The notes under the pieces: generated by a model
What the model was told of the DNA's origin: nothing
The model's database searches: none
The model's input: the letters and a program-made list of their open reading frames with translations, nothing else
DNA from: Pseudomonadota bacterium
Lineage (GTDB): Bacteria > Pseudomonadota > Gammaproteobacteria > Burkholderiales > Burkholderiaceae
DNA: 64,000 bases
Assembly: GCA_963205525.1 (NCBI GenBank)
Contig: CAUJJP010000071.1
Location: 45,063 to 109,062 of the forward strand
Direction: 5' to 3'
Shown here: positions 38,084-50,036 of the stretch, one piece after another
Numbering within the stretch: position 1 is the first letter of the stretch
How the letters are laid out: every line of letters starts with the position of its first letter
Made by a program: the position numbers and the translations under genes

Positions 38084-38965
38084 ATGCCTGTGCGCGCCTT
38101 GTACGACCTGCCGGCACCGGCCAAGCTGAACCTGTTCCTGCACGTCATCGGCCGGCGCAGCGACGGCTACCACCTGCTGCAGTCGCCGTTCGTGCTCATC
38201 GACTGGTGCGACACCCTGCACCTGGAGCGCCGCGAGGACGGGACCATCCGCCGCCACGACCTGGGCAAGGCGCTGCCCGACGACGACCTGTGCCTGCGCG
38301 CGGCGCGCGCCCTGCAGGCCGAGGCCGGCTGCACGCGAGGCGCGGACATCACGATCGACAAGCGCGTGCCCTGGGGCGCGGGCCTGGGCGGCGGCAGCTC
38401 GGATGCCGCCACCGTGCTGCTGGGCCTGAACCGGCTGTGGGGCCTGCACTGGCCGCGCCACAGGCTGTCCGCGCTGGCGCTGCGGCTGGGTGCGGACCTG
38501 CCCTTCTTCATCGGCGGCGAGGACGCCTTCGTCCAGGGCATAGGCGAGCAGCTGCAGCCGCTGCAGCTGCCGCCACAGTGGTATGCGGTGCTCAAGCCGC
38601 CTGCCGCGCTGCCCACGGCCGAGATCTTCGGCCACCCCGACCTCACGCGCGACACGGAAGCTGCTACACTTGCGGGCTCTATCGACGACGCATGTCGCGA
38701 GATGGGCTGGGCCAGCGGCTACGGCAGGAACGACCTGCAGGCGGTGGCGCAGCGCATCTGCCCCGAGGTGGCGCAAGCCGCCCGGTGGCTCGAGGAACGT
38801 TTCGGCAACAGCCGGATGACGGGATCGGGCAGTGCGGTGTTCGCGAGAGCTGGTACAGGCGACGCTCCCCTAGCGAGCTTGGCGTTGGCAGAACTGCCGG
38901 CGGGCTGGGAGGGTCGGATGTGCCGGGGTCTGGGTCGGCATCCGCTTGCGGACTGGTCAGACTGA
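38084..38965 (+). CDS. ispE: 4-diphosphocytidyl-2-C-methyl-D-erythritol kinase
   Basis: Fourth step of the MEP isoprenoid pathway. The 293-residue GHMP kinase shows PAPAKLNLFLHVIGRRSDGYH, the ATP loop VPWGAGLGGGSSDAATVLL, RLGADLPFF and SRMTGSGSAVFA. It follows lolB after a dispersed repeat and precedes tRNA-Gln, the standard betaproteobacterial order lolB-ispE-tRNA-prs. Confidence 0.95.
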   Translation: MPVRALYDLPAPAKLNLFLHVIGRRSDGYHLLQSPFVLIDWCDTLHLERREDGTIRRHDLGKALPDDDLCLRAARALQAEAGCTRGADITIDKRVPWGAGLGGGSSDAATVLLGLNRLWGLHWPRHRLSALALRLGADLPFFIGGEDAFVQGIGEQLQPLQLPPQWYAVLKPPAALPTAEIFGHPDLTRDTEAATLAGSIDDACREMGWASGYGRNDLQAVAQRICPEVAQAARWLEERFGNSRMTGSGSAVFARAGTGDAPLASLALAELPAGWEGRMCRGLGRHPLADWSD

Positions 38966-39004
38966 AGGTTTCCAAGGGTTGCGGCAGCTGCCGCCATCCT
39001 GTGT

Positions 39005-39081
39005 AGGGGAGTCGCCAAGTTGGTCAAGGCATCGGATTTTGATTCCGACATGCGAGGGTTCGAGTCCTTCCTCCCCTGCCA
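39005..39081 (+). tRNA. tRNA-Gln (TTG)
   Basis: A 77-nt cloverleaf with encoded CCA. Acceptor AGGGGAG pairs with CTCCCCT, discriminator G, D arm GCC...GGC, anticodon loop TTTTGAT with anticodon TTG, T arm GAGGG-TTCGAGT-CCTTC (one G-U). It lies between ispE and prs. Confidence 0.96.
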
Positions 39082-39145
39082 AACACCCATCGCCTGATAT
39101 CCGTCGGCCCGTCACCGGCCGACCGGTCCCCGCGGAGTCCATCGC

Positions 39146-40108
39146 GTGCTGCTCAACACCGTACTCTTCACCGGCAACGCCAACCCGGCGCTGGCCCAGG
39201 AGATCGCCGGCCACCTGGGCGTCGACCTGGGCAAGGCGATGGTCGGTCGCTTCTCGGACGGCGAAGTCACGGTCGAGATCCGCCAGAACGTGCGCGCGCG
39301 CGACGTCTTCGTCGTCCAGCCCACCTGCAACCCCACCAACGAGAACTTGATGGAGTTGCTGATCATGGTCGATGCGCTCAAGCGCGCGAGCGCACGTCGC
39401 ATCACGGCCGTGATCCCCTACTTCGGCTACGCGCGCCAGGACCGGCGTCCGCGCAGCACGCGGGTGCCGATCAGCGCCAAGGTGGTGGCCAACTTGCTGG
39501 AGACGGTGGGCGTGGAGCGCGTGCTGACCATGGACTTGCACGCCGACCAGATCCAGGGCTTCTTCGACATCCCGGTGGACAACATCTACGCCAGCCCGGT
39601 GCTGCTGTCCGACGTCAAGAGCAAGAGTTACCGCGACCTGGTGGTGGTGTCGCCCGACGTCGGCGGCGTGGTGCGCGCGCGGGCGCTGGCCAAGCAGCTC
39701 GGCTGCGAGCTGGCCATCATCGACAAGCGCCGCCCGGCGGCCAACGTCTCCGAGGTCATGCACGTGATCGGCGAGATCGAGGGCCGCAACTGCGTGATCA
39801 TGGACGACATGATCGACACCGCCGGCACCCTGGTGAAGGCGGCCGAGGTGCTCAAGGAGCGCGGCGCCAAGAGCGTGTTCGCCTATTGCACGCACCCCGT
39901 GTTCTCGGGCCCGGCGATCGAGCGCATCGCCGGCTCGCAGCTCGACGAGGTCTGCATCACCAACACCATCCCGATGAGCGAGCAGGCGCGCGGCTGCACC
40001 AAGATCCGCCAGCTCTCGGTGGCCTTCCTGTTCGCCGAGACCATCCGCCGCATCAGCGACGGCGAATCGGTGACTTCCTTGTTCTCGGAGCAGAACAGCA
40101 ACTTCTGA
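39146..40108 (+). CDS. prs: Ribose-phosphate pyrophosphokinase
   Basis: Makes PRPP from ribose-5-phosphate and ATP, feeding the nucleotide, histidine and NAD pathways. The 320 residues contain [36 protein letters not shown], the flexible-loop Lys/Arg region, [16 protein letters not shown] and the PRPP-binding [13 protein letters not shown]. The start codon is GTG at 39146 with CGGAG upstream. tRNA-Gln precedes it and rplY follows. The his genes that use PRPP are a few kilobases downstream but in another unit. Confidence 0.94.
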   Translation: MLLNTVLFTGNANPALAQEIAGHLGVDLGKAMVGRFSDGEVTVEIRQNVRARDVFVVQPTCNPTNENLMELLIMVDALKRASARRITAVIPYFGYARQDRRPRSTRVPISAKVVANLLETVGVERVLTMDLHADQIQGFFDIPVDNIYASPVLLSDVKSKSYRDLVVVSPDVGGVVRARALAKQLGCELAIIDKRRPAANVSEVMHVIGEIEGRNCVIMDDMIDTAGTLVKAAEVLKERGAKSVFAYCTHPVFSGPAIERIAGSQLDEVCITNTIPMSEQARGCTKIRQLSVAFLFAETIRRISDGESVTSLFSEQNSNF

Positions 40109-40209
40109 CCGAGCAAGCGGGATCCCTCGGATCCCTTTCGGATGGGCGGCCGCAGTCCGCTCGTCGTTTCCGGGCCCTGGTCGCGGGGCCTCTTCAACCT
40201 GGAATGAAC

Positions 40210-40854
40210 ATGAAATTCACCGCATACGAGCGCACGCTGCAGGGGACCGGAGCGAGCCGCCGCCTGCGCCGCGCCGACAAGGTGCCGGGCATCGTCTACG
40301 GCGCCGGCACGCCCTCGATGATCGAGCTGGACCACAACGCGCTGTTCTTCGCCCTCAAGAAGGAAGCCTTCCACTCGTCCATCCTGGAGATGGAACTCGC
40401 CGGCAAGACCGAACAGGTGCTGCTGCGCGACTTCCAGATGCACGCCTGGCGGCCGCTGGTGCTGCACGTGGACTTCCAGCGCGTGGACGCGACGACGCGC
40501 CTGCGCAAGAAGGTGCCGCTGCACTTCATCGGCGAGGAAAACGCGCCCGCGGTGAAGACCGACAAGTGCCTGATCAACCACGTCGTCAGCGAACTCGAGA
40601 TCGAGTGCCTGGCGCAGAAGCTGCCCGAGTACATCACGGTCGACCTCGGCGAGCTGAAGAAGGGCGAGTCCGTGCACCTGCGCGACCTCAAGCTCGACGC
40701 CGGCATCAAGGTCGTGATGCACGGCAGCAAGGACATCACGATCGCCAGCGTGGTCGAACCCAAGGCCGAGGAAGAGATCGTCGCCCCGGTCGTTGCCGCC
40801 CCCGAAAAGGGCAAGGGCAAGGGCAAGAAGGACGAGAAGCAGAACAAGAAGTGA
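40210..40854 (+). CDS. rplY: Ribosomal protein bL25 (Ctc/TL5 long form)
   Basis: A 214-residue long-form L25 with an N-terminal 5S rRNA-binding domain ([19 protein letters not shown], then [22 protein letters not shown]) and a C-terminal TL5-type beta domain ([37 protein letters not shown]). The tail is Lys-rich. ATG at 40210 fits the family N-terminus; an in-frame ATG at 40204 is an alternative. A double hairpin terminator follows. Confidence 0.94.
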   Translation: MKFTAYERTLQGTGASRRLRRADKVPGIVYGAGTPSMIELDHNALFFALKKEAFHSSILEMELAGKTEQVLLRDFQMHAWRPLVLHVDFQRVDATTRLRKKVPLHFIGEENAPAVKTDKCLINHVVSELEIECLAQKLPEYITVDLGELKKGESVHLRDLKLDAGIKVVMHGSKDITIASVVEPKAEEEIVAPVVAAPEKGKGKGKKDEKQNKK

Positions 40855-40861
40855 GGAGGCC

Positions 40862-40922
40862 GCAGGGCTTGCCGCCCTGCGCCCCTCCCAGGCCGGCCGG
40901 GCTTGCCCGCGCCGGCCTTTGT
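40862..40922 (+). terminator. Probable intrinsic terminator after rplY (two tandem hairpins)
   Basis: Hairpin 1 is GCAGGGC-TTGCC-GCCCTGC at 40862-40880. Hairpin 2 has outer arms AGGCCGGC/GCCGGCCT and inner CGGGC/GCCCG at 40890-40918, followed by TTTGT. Strong stems, short T-run. Confidence 0.6.
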
Positions 40923-41003
40923 CGTTCTGCCGGCACCACATCGACACCGGCTCGCCCTTGTGGGGGCCCCGCTGCGGTGGACGCGGCGGCGCGTGGCGGC
41001 CAG

Positions 41004-41009
41004 GATAAT
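41004..41009 (+). promoter_or_regulatory. -10-like element 8 bases before pth
   Basis: GATAAT, then CCCGGCGC, then ATG at 41018. No Shine-Dalgarno site. Confidence 0.45.
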
Positions 41010-41017
41010 CCCGGCGC

Positions 41018-41760
41018 ATGATCAAGCTCTTCGTCGGCCTGGGCAACCCGGGCGCCGAGTACGAGGCCACCCGGCACAACGCCGGCTTCTGGTGGATAGA
41101 CGCGCTGGCGCGGCGCTGGGGTGCACGGCTGCTGGCAGACGGCGGCTACAAGGGCCTGCTGGCGCGGGTGAACGGCCGCGCCGCCGACGGCGGTCCGGTC
41201 TGGCTGCTGCAGCCCATGACCTTCATGAACCGCTCGGGGGTCAGCGTCGCCGCACTGGCACGCTTCTACAAGATCGCGCCGCAGCAGATCCTGGTCGCGC
41301 ACGACGAGCTGGATTTGCTGCCCGGCCAGGCCAGGCTCAAGTTCGGCGGCAGCGCGGCCGGCCACAACGGGCTGAAGGACATCCACGGCATGCTGGGCAG
41401 CGCCGACTTCTGGCGCCTGCGCCTGGGCATAGGCCATCCCGGGGTGAAGGCCGAGGTCGTCAACTACGTGCTGAAGAAGCCCGCCCCCGACCAGCGCGAC
41501 GCCATAGAACGCAGCATGGACAAGTCGCTGGACGCGGTGGACCTGATGCTCGCCGGCGCGATGGACAAGGCCCTGGCCGCCATCCACGCCCAGCCGCCAC
41601 GCCCCAAGCCGCCGCGCACGGCCGCACCCCCGCCACCCGCGGCCACGCCGTCCACCCCACCGGACTCTCAAGGAAACGCCGGGCCGTCCCAAGTTTCCTT
41701 GACCCCCACGGGGGGCGGGCTGGGCGCAGCCCGGCCCTGGGGGCGCTCAGGAGACACGCG

Positions 41761-41764
<4 letters not shown>
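41018..41764 (+). CDS. pth: Peptidyl-tRNA hydrolase with repeat-derived C-terminal tail
   Basis: Recycles peptidyl-tRNA. Core motifs: [20 protein letters not shown] (catalytic His), [18 protein letters not shown] (Asp) and [13 protein letters not shown]. The family usually ends near 195-205 residues; this protein is 248. The last 30 or so residues (from about position 217) are translated from the dispersed repeat at 41667-41750, preceded by an Ala/Pro linker, so the tail is an acquired, probably unstructured extension. Its TGA overlaps the ATG of the next gene. Confidence 0.94.
41667..41750. repeat. Dispersed intergenic repeat, copy B (inside the 3' end of pth)
   Basis: 84 bp, CTCAAGGAAACGCCGGGCC at the left and GCGGGCTGGGCGCAGCCCGG near the right, matching copy A in reverse orientation over both ends. 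It contains the inverted pairs AAGGAAAC/GTTTCCTT-like and CGGGCTG/CAGCCCG. It is read through as coding sequence by pth. Confidence 0.85.
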
Positions 41765-42917
<1,153 letters not shown>

Positions 42918-42957
42918 GGGCGGCTCCTGCGGCCATCGTCGGAGGTGCGGTTCGCGT

Positions 42958-43517
42958 TCAGTCTAGCTGCAGCAGCTGCGCGCTGACGGCACCGGCGCGC
43001 AGCCGGCGGTGCTCGCGCAGCCCGGCCGGCAGGGTCTGCAGCGGCTGCCCCGCCTCCAGGTAGACCCAGCCGCCGGTCACCAGCAGCGGCTGCGCGGCGC
43101 GCAGCGCGGCCTCGCCGAGGCCGGCGTCGAAGGGCGGGTCGATCAGCACCAGCTCGTAGCCGGCGGGCGCCTGGCCGGCCATCCATGCCAGGGCCTCGGC
43201 GCAGATCGGACGCACCGCATCGGCCCGCAGCCGGGTCTTCACCGCCTGCAGGCTGCGCACCAGCGCCGGCTCGCGCTCGACGAGGTCGACCCGTGAGGCA
43301 CCGCGCGACGCGGCCTCGAAACCGAGCGCACCGCTGCCGGCAAAGGCGTCCAGCACGCGCCAGCCGCTCAAGTCCTGACCCAGCCAGTTGAACAGGGTTT
43401 CGCGCACGCGGTCGGGCGTGGGACGCAGGCCGGGGAGGTCTGCCACCGGGAGCTTGCTGCGCTTCCAGGCGCCGCCGATCAGGCGCAGCTCGTGCCGCGC
43501 ACCGGCGTGCCTGCCGT

Positions 43518-43521
<4 letters not shown>
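42958..43521 (-). CDS. rsmD: 16S rRNA (guanine966-N2)-methyltransferase
   Basis: 187 residues. RsmD-specific [16 protein letters not shown] precedes the SAM site [20 protein letters not shown], and the catalytic VLIDPPF is present. It methylates G966 of 16S rRNA during 30S assembly. The start is GTG at 43519-43521, overlapping the hisF stop (GTGA), so here rsmD is translationally coupled to the his operon. Confidence 0.93.
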
Positions 43522-44279
<758 letters not shown>

Positions 44280-44291
44280 CGCGGGCCGCCT

Positions 44292-45038
44292 TCAGCGCTC
44301 GGCTTCGAGCTCGTCGGCGCGCGCCTGCGCGGCCGTGAAATCGAGCGCGCCGCTGTAGATGCTGCGACCGCAGATCACGCCTTCCACGCCCTCGTGCTCG
44401 ACCGCGCACAGGCGCTCGATGTCTTGCATGCCGGACAAGCCGCCGCTGGCGATGACGGGGATCTCCAGCGCCTGCGCCAGCTTCACCGTGGCCTCGACGT
44501 TGATGCCCGAGAGCATGCCGTCGCGCCCGATGTCGGTGTAGATCACGCCCTCGATGCCGTAGTCCTGGAACTTGCGCGCAAGGTCTATCACCTCGTGCCC
44601 GGTGAGCTTGCTCCAGCCGTCGGTGGCGACACGGCCGTCGCGCGCGTCCAGGCCGACGATGATGTGGCCGCCGAAGGCGCTGCAGGCGTCGTGCAGAAAG
44701 CCGGGGTTCTTCACCGCCGCGGTGCCGATGATGATGTAGCTGATGCCGTCGTCGAGGTAGCGCCCGATGGTGTCGAGGTCGCGGATGCCGCCGCCGAGCT
44801 GGACCGGGATCGCGTCGCCGACCTCGCGCAGGATGGCCTTCACTGCGCCTTCGTTCACCGGCTTGCCTGCGAAGGCGCCGTTGAGGTCGACCAGGTGCAG
44901 CCGGCGCGCGCCCGCGTCCAGCCAGCGCCTGGCCATCGCGGCCGGATCGTCGCCGAAGGTGGTGGCGGCCTGCATGTCACCTTGTTGCAGGCGCACGCAA
45001 TGACCGTCCTTGAGGTCGATGGCAGGAATCAGCAGCAT
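44292..45038 (-). CDS. hisA: Phosphoribosylformimino-5-aminoimidazole carboxamide ribotide isomerase
   Basis: 248 residues, TIM barrel. [20 protein letters not shown] (catalytic Asp), [36 protein letters not shown] and [11 protein letters not shown]. It lies 27 bases after hisH and 12 before hisF in the leftward his operon. Confidence 0.96.
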   Translation of the reverse strand: MLLIPAIDLKDGHCVRLQQGDMQAATTFGDDPAAMARRWLDAGARRLHLVDLNGAFAGKPVNEGAVKAILREVGDAIPVQLGGGIRDLDTIGRYLDDGISYIIIGTAAVKNPGFLHDACSAFGGHIIVGLDARDGRVATDGWSKLTGHEVIDLARKFQDYGIEGVIYTDIGRDGMLSGINVEATVKLAQALEIPVIASGGLSGMQDIERLCAVEHEGVEGVICGRSIYSGALDFTAAQARADELEAER

Positions 45039-45065
45039 GGCTCGTCGGATGCCGGCGGGTTGGGT

Positions 45066-45710
45066 TCAGGGGGACCAGTGGAGGAAGTTGCGGTAGAGCT
45101 GCAGGCCGCAGGCCGCGCTCTTTTCCGGGTGGAACTGGGTCGCAAAAATATTATCCCGCGCCACCACACTGGTAAAGCGGTCGCCGTAGTCGGTCTCGCC
45201 AGCGATGTGCGCGGGCTGCGCGGCCTCGGCGTAGAAGCTGTGCACGAAGTAGAACCAGCTGCCGTCGGGCACGCCCGACCACATGGGGTGCGGGCGCTGG
45301 TGGACGCGGTTCCAGCCCATCTGCGGCACCTTGTAGCGGCTGCCGTCGTCCTGGCGACGGCCCTGCAGCCGAAAGCGCCGCACCTGGCCGGGGATCAGGC
45401 CCAGCCCCGGCGTGTCCTGCTCCTCGCTGTGATCGAGCAGCATCTGCATGCCTATGCACACGCCGAGCAGCGGCTTGCGCGCGGCGGCGTCCAGCACCGC
45501 CTCGCGCAGCCCGCTTTCGTGCAGCGCACGCATGCAGTCGCGCATCGCGCCCTGCCCCGGCAGCACCACGCGCTCGGCGTCCAGCACCTGCTGCGGATCG
45601 GCGCTGACGATGACCGTGGCTGAGCTGCCCTGCGCCACATGCACCAGCGCCTGCGACACCGAGCGCAGATTGCCCATGCCGTAGTCGACGACGGCGACCG
45701 TGCGCGTCAC
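45066..45710 (-). CDS. hisH: Imidazole glycerol phosphate synthase, glutaminase subunit
   Basis: 214 residues, class I glutamine amidotransferase. [22 protein letters not shown], the nucleophile in [13 protein letters not shown], and the His/Glu pair in [10 protein letters not shown]. Supplies ammonia to HisF. The GTG start at 45708-45710 overlaps the hisB stop (GTGA). Confidence 0.95.
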   Translation of the reverse strand: MTRTVAVVDYGMGNLRSVSQALVHVAQGSSATVIVSADPQQVLDAERVVLPGQGAMRDCMRALHESGLREAVLDAAARKPLLGVCIGMQMLLDHSEEQDTPGLGLIPGQVRRFRLQGRRQDDGSRYKVPQMGWNRVHQRPHPMWSGVPDGSWFYFVHSFYAEAAQPAHIAGETDYGDRFTSVVARDNIFATQFHPEKSAACGLQLYRNFLHWSP

Positions 45711-46300
45711 AGGCTGCCCTTGGTCGAGGGCACGACGCCCACCGCGCGCGCGTCGGGCGCGAGCGCCATGCGCAGCGCGCGCGCAAAGGCCTTGAACACC
45801 GTCTCGCACTGGTGGTGCGCGTTCTCGCCCTTGAGGTTGTCGATGTGCAGCGTCACCCCGGCGTGGTTGACGAAGCCCTGGAAGAACTCGCGCACGAGCT
45901 GGGTGTCCAGGCCGCCTATCGTGGCGGCGGTGAAGGGCAGCTGCATGTGCAGCCCCGGGCGGCCGGAGAAGTCGACGACCACGCGCGACAGCGCCTCGTC
46001 CAGCGGCACGTAGGCGTGGCCGTAGCGCGTGATGCCGCGCTTGTCGCCCACCGCCTGCGCCAGCGCCTGGCCGAAGGTGATGCCGACGTCCTCCACCGTG
46101 TGGTGGCCGTCGATGTGCAGGTCGCCCTGCGCCTGCACCGTGAGGTCGATCAGGCCGTGGCGGGCGATCTGGTCCAGCATGTGGTCGAGAAAGCCGATCC
46201 CGGTGGCGAGCCGGGCAGCGCCCGTGCCGTCCAGGTCCAGGGCGACGCGGACCTGCGTCTCCTGCGTCTTGCGGCTGACGTCGGCGGTGCGTTCGTTCAC
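45707..46300 (-). CDS. hisB: Imidazoleglycerol-phosphate dehydratase
   Basis: 197 residues, monofunctional form. [39 protein letters not shown] and the C-terminal [15 protein letters not shown] supply the Mn-binding His/Glu sets. GTG start at 46298-46300 overlaps the hisC stop (GTGA). Confidence 0.95.
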   Translation of the reverse strand: MNERTADVSRKTQETQVRVALDLDGTGAARLATGIGFLDHMLDQIARHGLIDLTVQAQGDLHIDGHHTVEDVGITFGQALAQAVGDKRGITRYGHAYVPLDEALSRVVVDFSGRPGLHMQLPFTAATIGGLDTQLVREFFQGFVNHAGVTLHIDNLKGENAHHQCETVFKAFARALRMALAPDARAVGVVPSTKGSL

Positions 46301-47382
46301 AGCGATTCCTTCAGGGCTTGCAGCATGCGGTCGTTCTCGGCCGGCGTGCCCACCGTCAGGCGCAGGCAGCCTGCGAGCAGCGGGTGCAGGCCGGCGACGT
46401 GCTTGACCAGCACGCCGCGCGCCTTCATGCCCTCAAAGCTGCGTTGCGAGTCGGGCACCCGAACGAGGATCATGTTCGCCTCGCTAGGGAAGGCCTGCAG
46501 CGACGGCAGCGCTGCCAGCTCGGCCTGCAGGCGCTGGCGCTCGGCGCGGATGGCGGCCGCCTGGCGCGCGAACTCCTCGCCGTGCTCGAGCGCGAACAGC
46601 GCCGCTTCGGCGTTCAGACTGCCGACGTTGTAGGGCGGGCGAACCTTGTCGATCTCGGCGATCAGCGCCGCCGCGCCGCACAGATAGCCCAGGCGCACAC
46701 CGGCGAGGCCGAACTTGGACAGGGTGCGCAGCACCAGCACCTGCGGCTGCCCGGCCAGACGCGGCATCCAGCTGCGCGAGGCGAAGGGCTGGTAGGCCTC
46801 GTCGATGACGACCAGGCCGTCCTGCGCCCCGACGGCGTCGACGATGGCCTGCATCGCGTCGACATCCCACAGGTTGGCGGTCGGGTTATTGGGGTGCGCG
46901 AGGTAGGTCAGCGCCGGACGATGGCGCTCGACGGCCGCCAGCATCGCCGGCAGGTCGAGCTCGAAGTCGGCGCGCAGCGGCACGCCGACGAACTCCAGCC
47001 CGCGCAGCTGCGCCGACAGCGGATACATCACGAAACCCGGCAGCGGCGCGAGGATGGTCGCCCCCGGCCGCCAGCAGGCCACCGACAGCAGATCGATCAG
47101 CTCGTCGCTGCCGTTGCCCAGCATCAGCGCGCAGCCGGCGGGCAATTCCGCGTGCGCGGCAAGCGCGCCCTTGAGCGCCTCGGCGCGCGCGCCGGGATAG
47201 CGGTTGAGCTCCACCGCCGCCAGCCGCTCGGCGAGCGCAGCGCGCATCGCGGGCGGCAGGGTGTAGGGGTTCTCCATCGCGTCCAGCTTGATCAGCCCAC
47301 GGCTGTCCTGGACGGCGTAGGCGTGCATCGACGCCACGTCCTGGCGGATGGTGCGGGCGATGCGGCGGGCAAGGTCGGTCAT
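46297..47382 (-). CDS. hisC: Histidinol-phosphate aminotransferase
   Basis: 361 residues, PLP-dependent. [12 protein letters not shown], the [10 protein letters not shown] substrate loop, [10 protein letters not shown], and the PLP-Lys in [17 protein letters not shown]. The ATG at 47380-47382 overlaps the vapC stop (ATGA), so hisC translation is linked to the toxin gene rather than directly to hisD. Confidence 0.95.
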   Translation of the reverse strand: MTDLARRIARTIRQDVASMHAYAVQDSRGLIKLDAMENPYTLPPAMRAALAERLAAVELNRYPGARAEALKGALAAHAELPAGCALMLGNGSDELIDLLSVACWRPGATILAPLPGFVMYPLSAQLRGLEFVGVPLRADFELDLPAMLAAVERHRPALTYLAHPNNPTANLWDVDAMQAIVDAVGAQDGLVVIDEAYQPFASRSWMPRLAGQPQVLVLRTLSKFGLAGVRLGYLCGAAALIAEIDKVRPPYNVGSLNAEAALFALEHGEEFARQAAAIRAERQRLQAELAALPSLQAFPSEANMILVRVPDSQRSFEGMKARGVLVKHVAGLHPLLAGCLRLTVGTPAENDRMLQALKESL

Positions 47383-47825
47383 GCGTCCAGGATCTCCGGG
47401 CCGGCGAGGAAGGGGTTGACGATGCGCAGCTCGTCGATGCGCAGATCGTGCTGCAGGTCTTCGGTCAGCAGCAGGGTGCAGCCTTGCTGGCGGGCGGCGG
47501 CGACCATGAGCGCGTCCCAGTACTGGAACGTGTGCTCATCCTGCAGCGACCAGGCGAGGTCGACGGTGTCGTCGTCGACCAGCCAGGGCGTCCAGGCGCG
47601 GTACTCACGCACCATGCGCCTGGCCTGCTCGATGCTCAGCGCGGGCGCCAGGCGCCGCAGGTTGACGTACATCTCGTGCAGCACCTGCGTGCTCAGGCGA
47701 CCGCAGCCACGCTGCCAGCACTGTGCCAGCCACTGCTGGGCGACGATCTGCTTGCGCGGATCGCGCACGTCCACCGCGTACAGCAGGACGTTCGTGTCAA
47801 CGAAAACGGTCGAGCCGCTCGGCAT
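47379..47825 (-). CDS. VapC-type PIN-domain toxin (predicted ribonuclease)
   Basis: 148 residues, PIN fold. Acidic metal-site residues are in VFVDTNVLLYAVD, LSTQVLHEMYVN, EHTFQYWDALMVAAA and LLTEDLQHD, so the catalytic set looks intact. VapC toxins cleave RNA, often initiator tRNA or 23S rRNA; the target here is unknown. It overlaps vapB by 29 bases and its TGA overlaps the hisC ATG. It is an extra module placed inside the his operon. Confidence 0.88.
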   Translation of the reverse strand: MPSGSTVFVDTNVLLYAVDVRDPRKQIVAQQWLAQCWQRGCGRLSTQVLHEMYVNLRRLAPALSIEQARRMVREYRAWTPWLVDDDTVDLAWSLQDEHTFQYWDALMVAAARQQGCTLLLTEDLQHDLRIDELRIVNPFLAGPEILDA

Positions 47826-48036
47826 AGATCTGCTCGCGCGTCAGATAGGGCCCGGTGAAGGGGACCGCGCGGAACTTCAGCGCCTCGCGCATGGCGCGCT
47901 CGTAGCGGTCGCTGCGGCGCATCTTTTCGGCCAGCATCTCGCCGATCAGCCGCGACACGCTGGTGTTGCGGCGTGCCGCTTCCATACGTGCCCAGTCGGC
48001 GACCGCTTCGTCCATCGTGACGGTGACGTTCTTCAT
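47797..48036 (-). CDS. VapB-type ribbon-helix-helix antitoxin
   Basis: 79 residues. The N-terminal 45 read as a ribbon-helix-helix DNA-binding domain (MKNVTVTMDEAVADWARMEAARRNTSVSRLI), and the C-terminal part (TGPYLTREQIYAERLDRFR) is the expected toxin-binding tail. ATG 48036 is preferred over an upstream in-frame ATG at 48057 because it begins the RHH strand and has GGAG upstream. A near-perfect inverted repeat 18 bases upstream is the likely autoregulatory operator. Confidence 0.85.
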   Translation of the reverse strand: MKNVTVTMDEAVADWARMEAARRNTSVSRLIGEMLAEKMRRSDRYERAMREALKFRAVPFTGPYLTREQIYAERLDRFR

Positions 48037-48053
48037 TGCACGGACTCCGTGTG

Positions 48054-48084
48054 ACACGAACTCAGTGTATCACTGACTTCGTGT
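48054..48084. promoter_or_regulatory. Probable VapBC operator (14-bp arms, 3-bp spacer)
   Basis: ACACGAACTCAGTG - TAT - CACTGACTTCGTGT. The arms match at 13 of 14 positions. It lies just upstream of vapB and covers the last codons and the stop codon of hisD. Confidence 0.8.
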
Positions 48085-49401
48085 ACTCGATGCCTGCAAG
48101 CGCATCTCGGCCGCCCGCGCGTGCGCCTGCAGGCCTTCACCGTGCGCCAGCTCGGCCGCGATCGGGCCCAGGGTGTGAGCACCTGCTTCGCTGACTTCGA
48201 TCAGGCTGCTTCGCTTCTGGAAGTCGTACACCCCCAACGGCGAGCTGAAGCGGGCGCTGCCGCTGGTCGGCAGGACGTGGTTGGGGCCGGCGCAGTAGTC
48301 GCCCAGGCTCTCGCTGGTCCAGGCGCCGAGGAAGATCGCACCGGCGTGGCGCAGCAGGGGTTCCCAGCGCTGCGGATCTGCAGCGCTGATCTCCAGGTGC
48401 TCGGGGGCGATGCGGTTCGCAATCGCGCAGCATTCCTCCATCGAGCGGGTGCGGATGAGGGCCCCTCGGTCCTGCAGCGAGGCGCGTATCACCTCGTGGC
48501 GCGGCATGGCGGGCAGCAGCCGGTCCATTGCCGCCGCCACCTGCGCAAGGTAGCCGGCATCCGGGCACAGCAGGATGCTCTGCGCCAGCTCGTCGTGCTC
48601 GGCCTGGCTGAACAAGTCCATCGCCACCCAGTCGGCGGGCGTGCTGGCGTCGGCCAGCACCAGGATCTCGCTCGGACCGGCGATCATGTCGATGCCGACC
48701 TGGCCGAACACCTGGCGCTTGGCGCTGGCCACGTAGGCGTTGCCGGGGCCGGTGATCTTGTCCACCCGCGGCACGCTGGCGGTGCCGAAGGCCAGCGCGC
48801 CCACCGCCTGCGCGCCGCCGACGGTGAACACGCGCTGCACGCCGGCCACCGCGGCGGCGGCCAGCACCAGCGGGTTGCGCTCGCCGCGCGGGGTGGGCAC
48901 CACCATCACGATCTCGCCCACCCCTGCCACCCGGGCCGGGATGGCGTTCATCAGCACGCTGGACGGATAGGCGGCCTTGCCGCCGGGCACGTAGATGCCC
49001 ACCCGGTCCAGCGGCGTCACCTTCTGCCCGAGCAGGGTCCCGTCCTCGTCGCGGTACTGCCAGCTGCGGCCGCAGGCCTCGAGCTGGCGCTCGTGGTAGC
49101 GGCGCACGCGCTCGGCCGCCGCCTGCAGCGCCGCGCGCTGCGCGGGCGTGATCTGCGCCAGCGCCGCCGCCAGATCGCCGGCACCGAGTTCGAGCTCCGC
49201 CATCGCCGCCGCCGACACGCCGTCCAGGCGAGCCGTGTGCGCCAGCACGGCGGCGTCGCCACGGGCGCGCACATCGGCCAGGATCTCGGCCACGCGCGAC
49301 TCGATTGCGGCGTCGGTCTCGGCCGACCACTGCAGCACGCGCGAGAGTTCGGCGTCGAAGTCGGCGGCGCCGGTGTCGAGGTGGCGGATGACGAGGCTCA
49401 T
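48070..49401 (-). CDS. hisD: Histidinol dehydrogenase
   Basis: 443 residues; oxidises histidinol to histidine using NAD and zinc. [28 protein letters not shown], the [16 protein letters not shown] region, [11 protein letters not shown], and EHLEI are all present. The last residues (SSTRSQ) are encoded in the VapBC operator and look foreign. The ATG overlaps the hisG stop (ATGA). Confidence 0.95.
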   Translation of the reverse strand: MSLVIRHLDTGAADFDAELSRVLQWSAETDAAIESRVAEILADVRARGDAAVLAHTARLDGVSAAAMAELELGAGDLAAALAQITPAQRAALQAAAERVRRYHERQLEACGRSWQYRDEDGTLLGQKVTPLDRVGIYVPGGKAAYPSSVLMNAIPARVAGVGEIVMVVPTPRGERNPLVLAAAAVAGVQRVFTVGGAQAVGALAFGTASVPRVDKITGPGNAYVASAKRQVFGQVGIDMIAGPSEILVLADASTPADWVAMDLFSQAEHDELAQSILLCPDAGYLAQVAAAMDRLLPAMPRHEVIRASLQDRGALIRTRSMEECCAIANRIAPEHLEISAADPQRWEPLLRHAGAIFLGAWTSESLGDYCAGPNHVLPTSGSARFSSPLGVYDFQKRSSLIEVSEAGAHTLGPIAAELAHGEGLQAHARAAEMRLQASSTRSQ

Positions 49402-50036
49402 GGCTTCAGGGCGCTGGCAAAGGCGTCGATCAGGGCTCGCATGGGTGCGCGCTGCAGCTTCAGCGCCGCCTGGTTAACGACCAGGCGCGAGGAGATGTCC
49501 ATGATGTGCTCGACCTCCACCAGTTGATTGGCACGCAGCGTGCTGCCGGTGGAGACGAGGTCGACGATGGCGTCGGCGAGCCCGGTCAGCGGAGCCAGCT
49601 CCATCGATCCGTAGAGCTTGATGAGGTCGACGTGCACGCCCTTGTCGGCAAAGTGCTGGCGCGCGATGCGGGTGTACTTGGTCGCGACACGGATGCGCGA
49701 ACCCTGGCGCACTGCGCTCGCGTAGTCGAAATCGGCGCGCACCGCCACGCTCATGCGGCAGCACGCGATGCGCAGGTCCAGCGGCTGGTACAGGCCTTGC
49801 TCGCCGTGCTCGATCAGCACGTCCTTGCCCGCCACGCCGAGGTCGGCGCCGCCGTGCTGCACATAGGTGGGCACATCGCTGGCGCGCACCAGCACCACCC
49901 GCAGCTCGGGCCGGTTGGTCGCCAGGATCAGCTTGCGGCTGCGCTCCGGGTCGTCCAGCACCTCGATGCCGGCGCTCGCCAGCAGCGGCAGGGTGTCGTC
50001 GAAGATGCGTCCCTTGGACAGCGCCAGCGTGATCAT
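49398..50036 (-). CDS. hisG: ATP phosphoribosyltransferase, short form (HisZ-dependent)
   Basis: First committed step of histidine synthesis, from PRPP and ATP. The 212-residue length marks the short form, which lacks the regulatory domain and needs His[41 protein letters not shown] and [15 protein letters not shown] are present. No hisZ is in the window. The ATG overlaps the murA stop (ATGA). Confidence 0.95.
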   Translation of the reverse strand: MITLALSKGRIFDDTLPLLASAGIEVLDDPERSRKLILATNRPELRVVLVRASDVPTYVQHGGADLGVAGKDVLIEHGEQGLYQPLDLRIACCRMSVAVRADFDYASAVRQGSRIRVATKYTRIARQHFADKGVHVDLIKLYGSMELAPLTGLADAIVDLVSTGSTLRANQLVEVEHIMDISSRLVVNQAALKLQRAPMRALIDAFASALKP

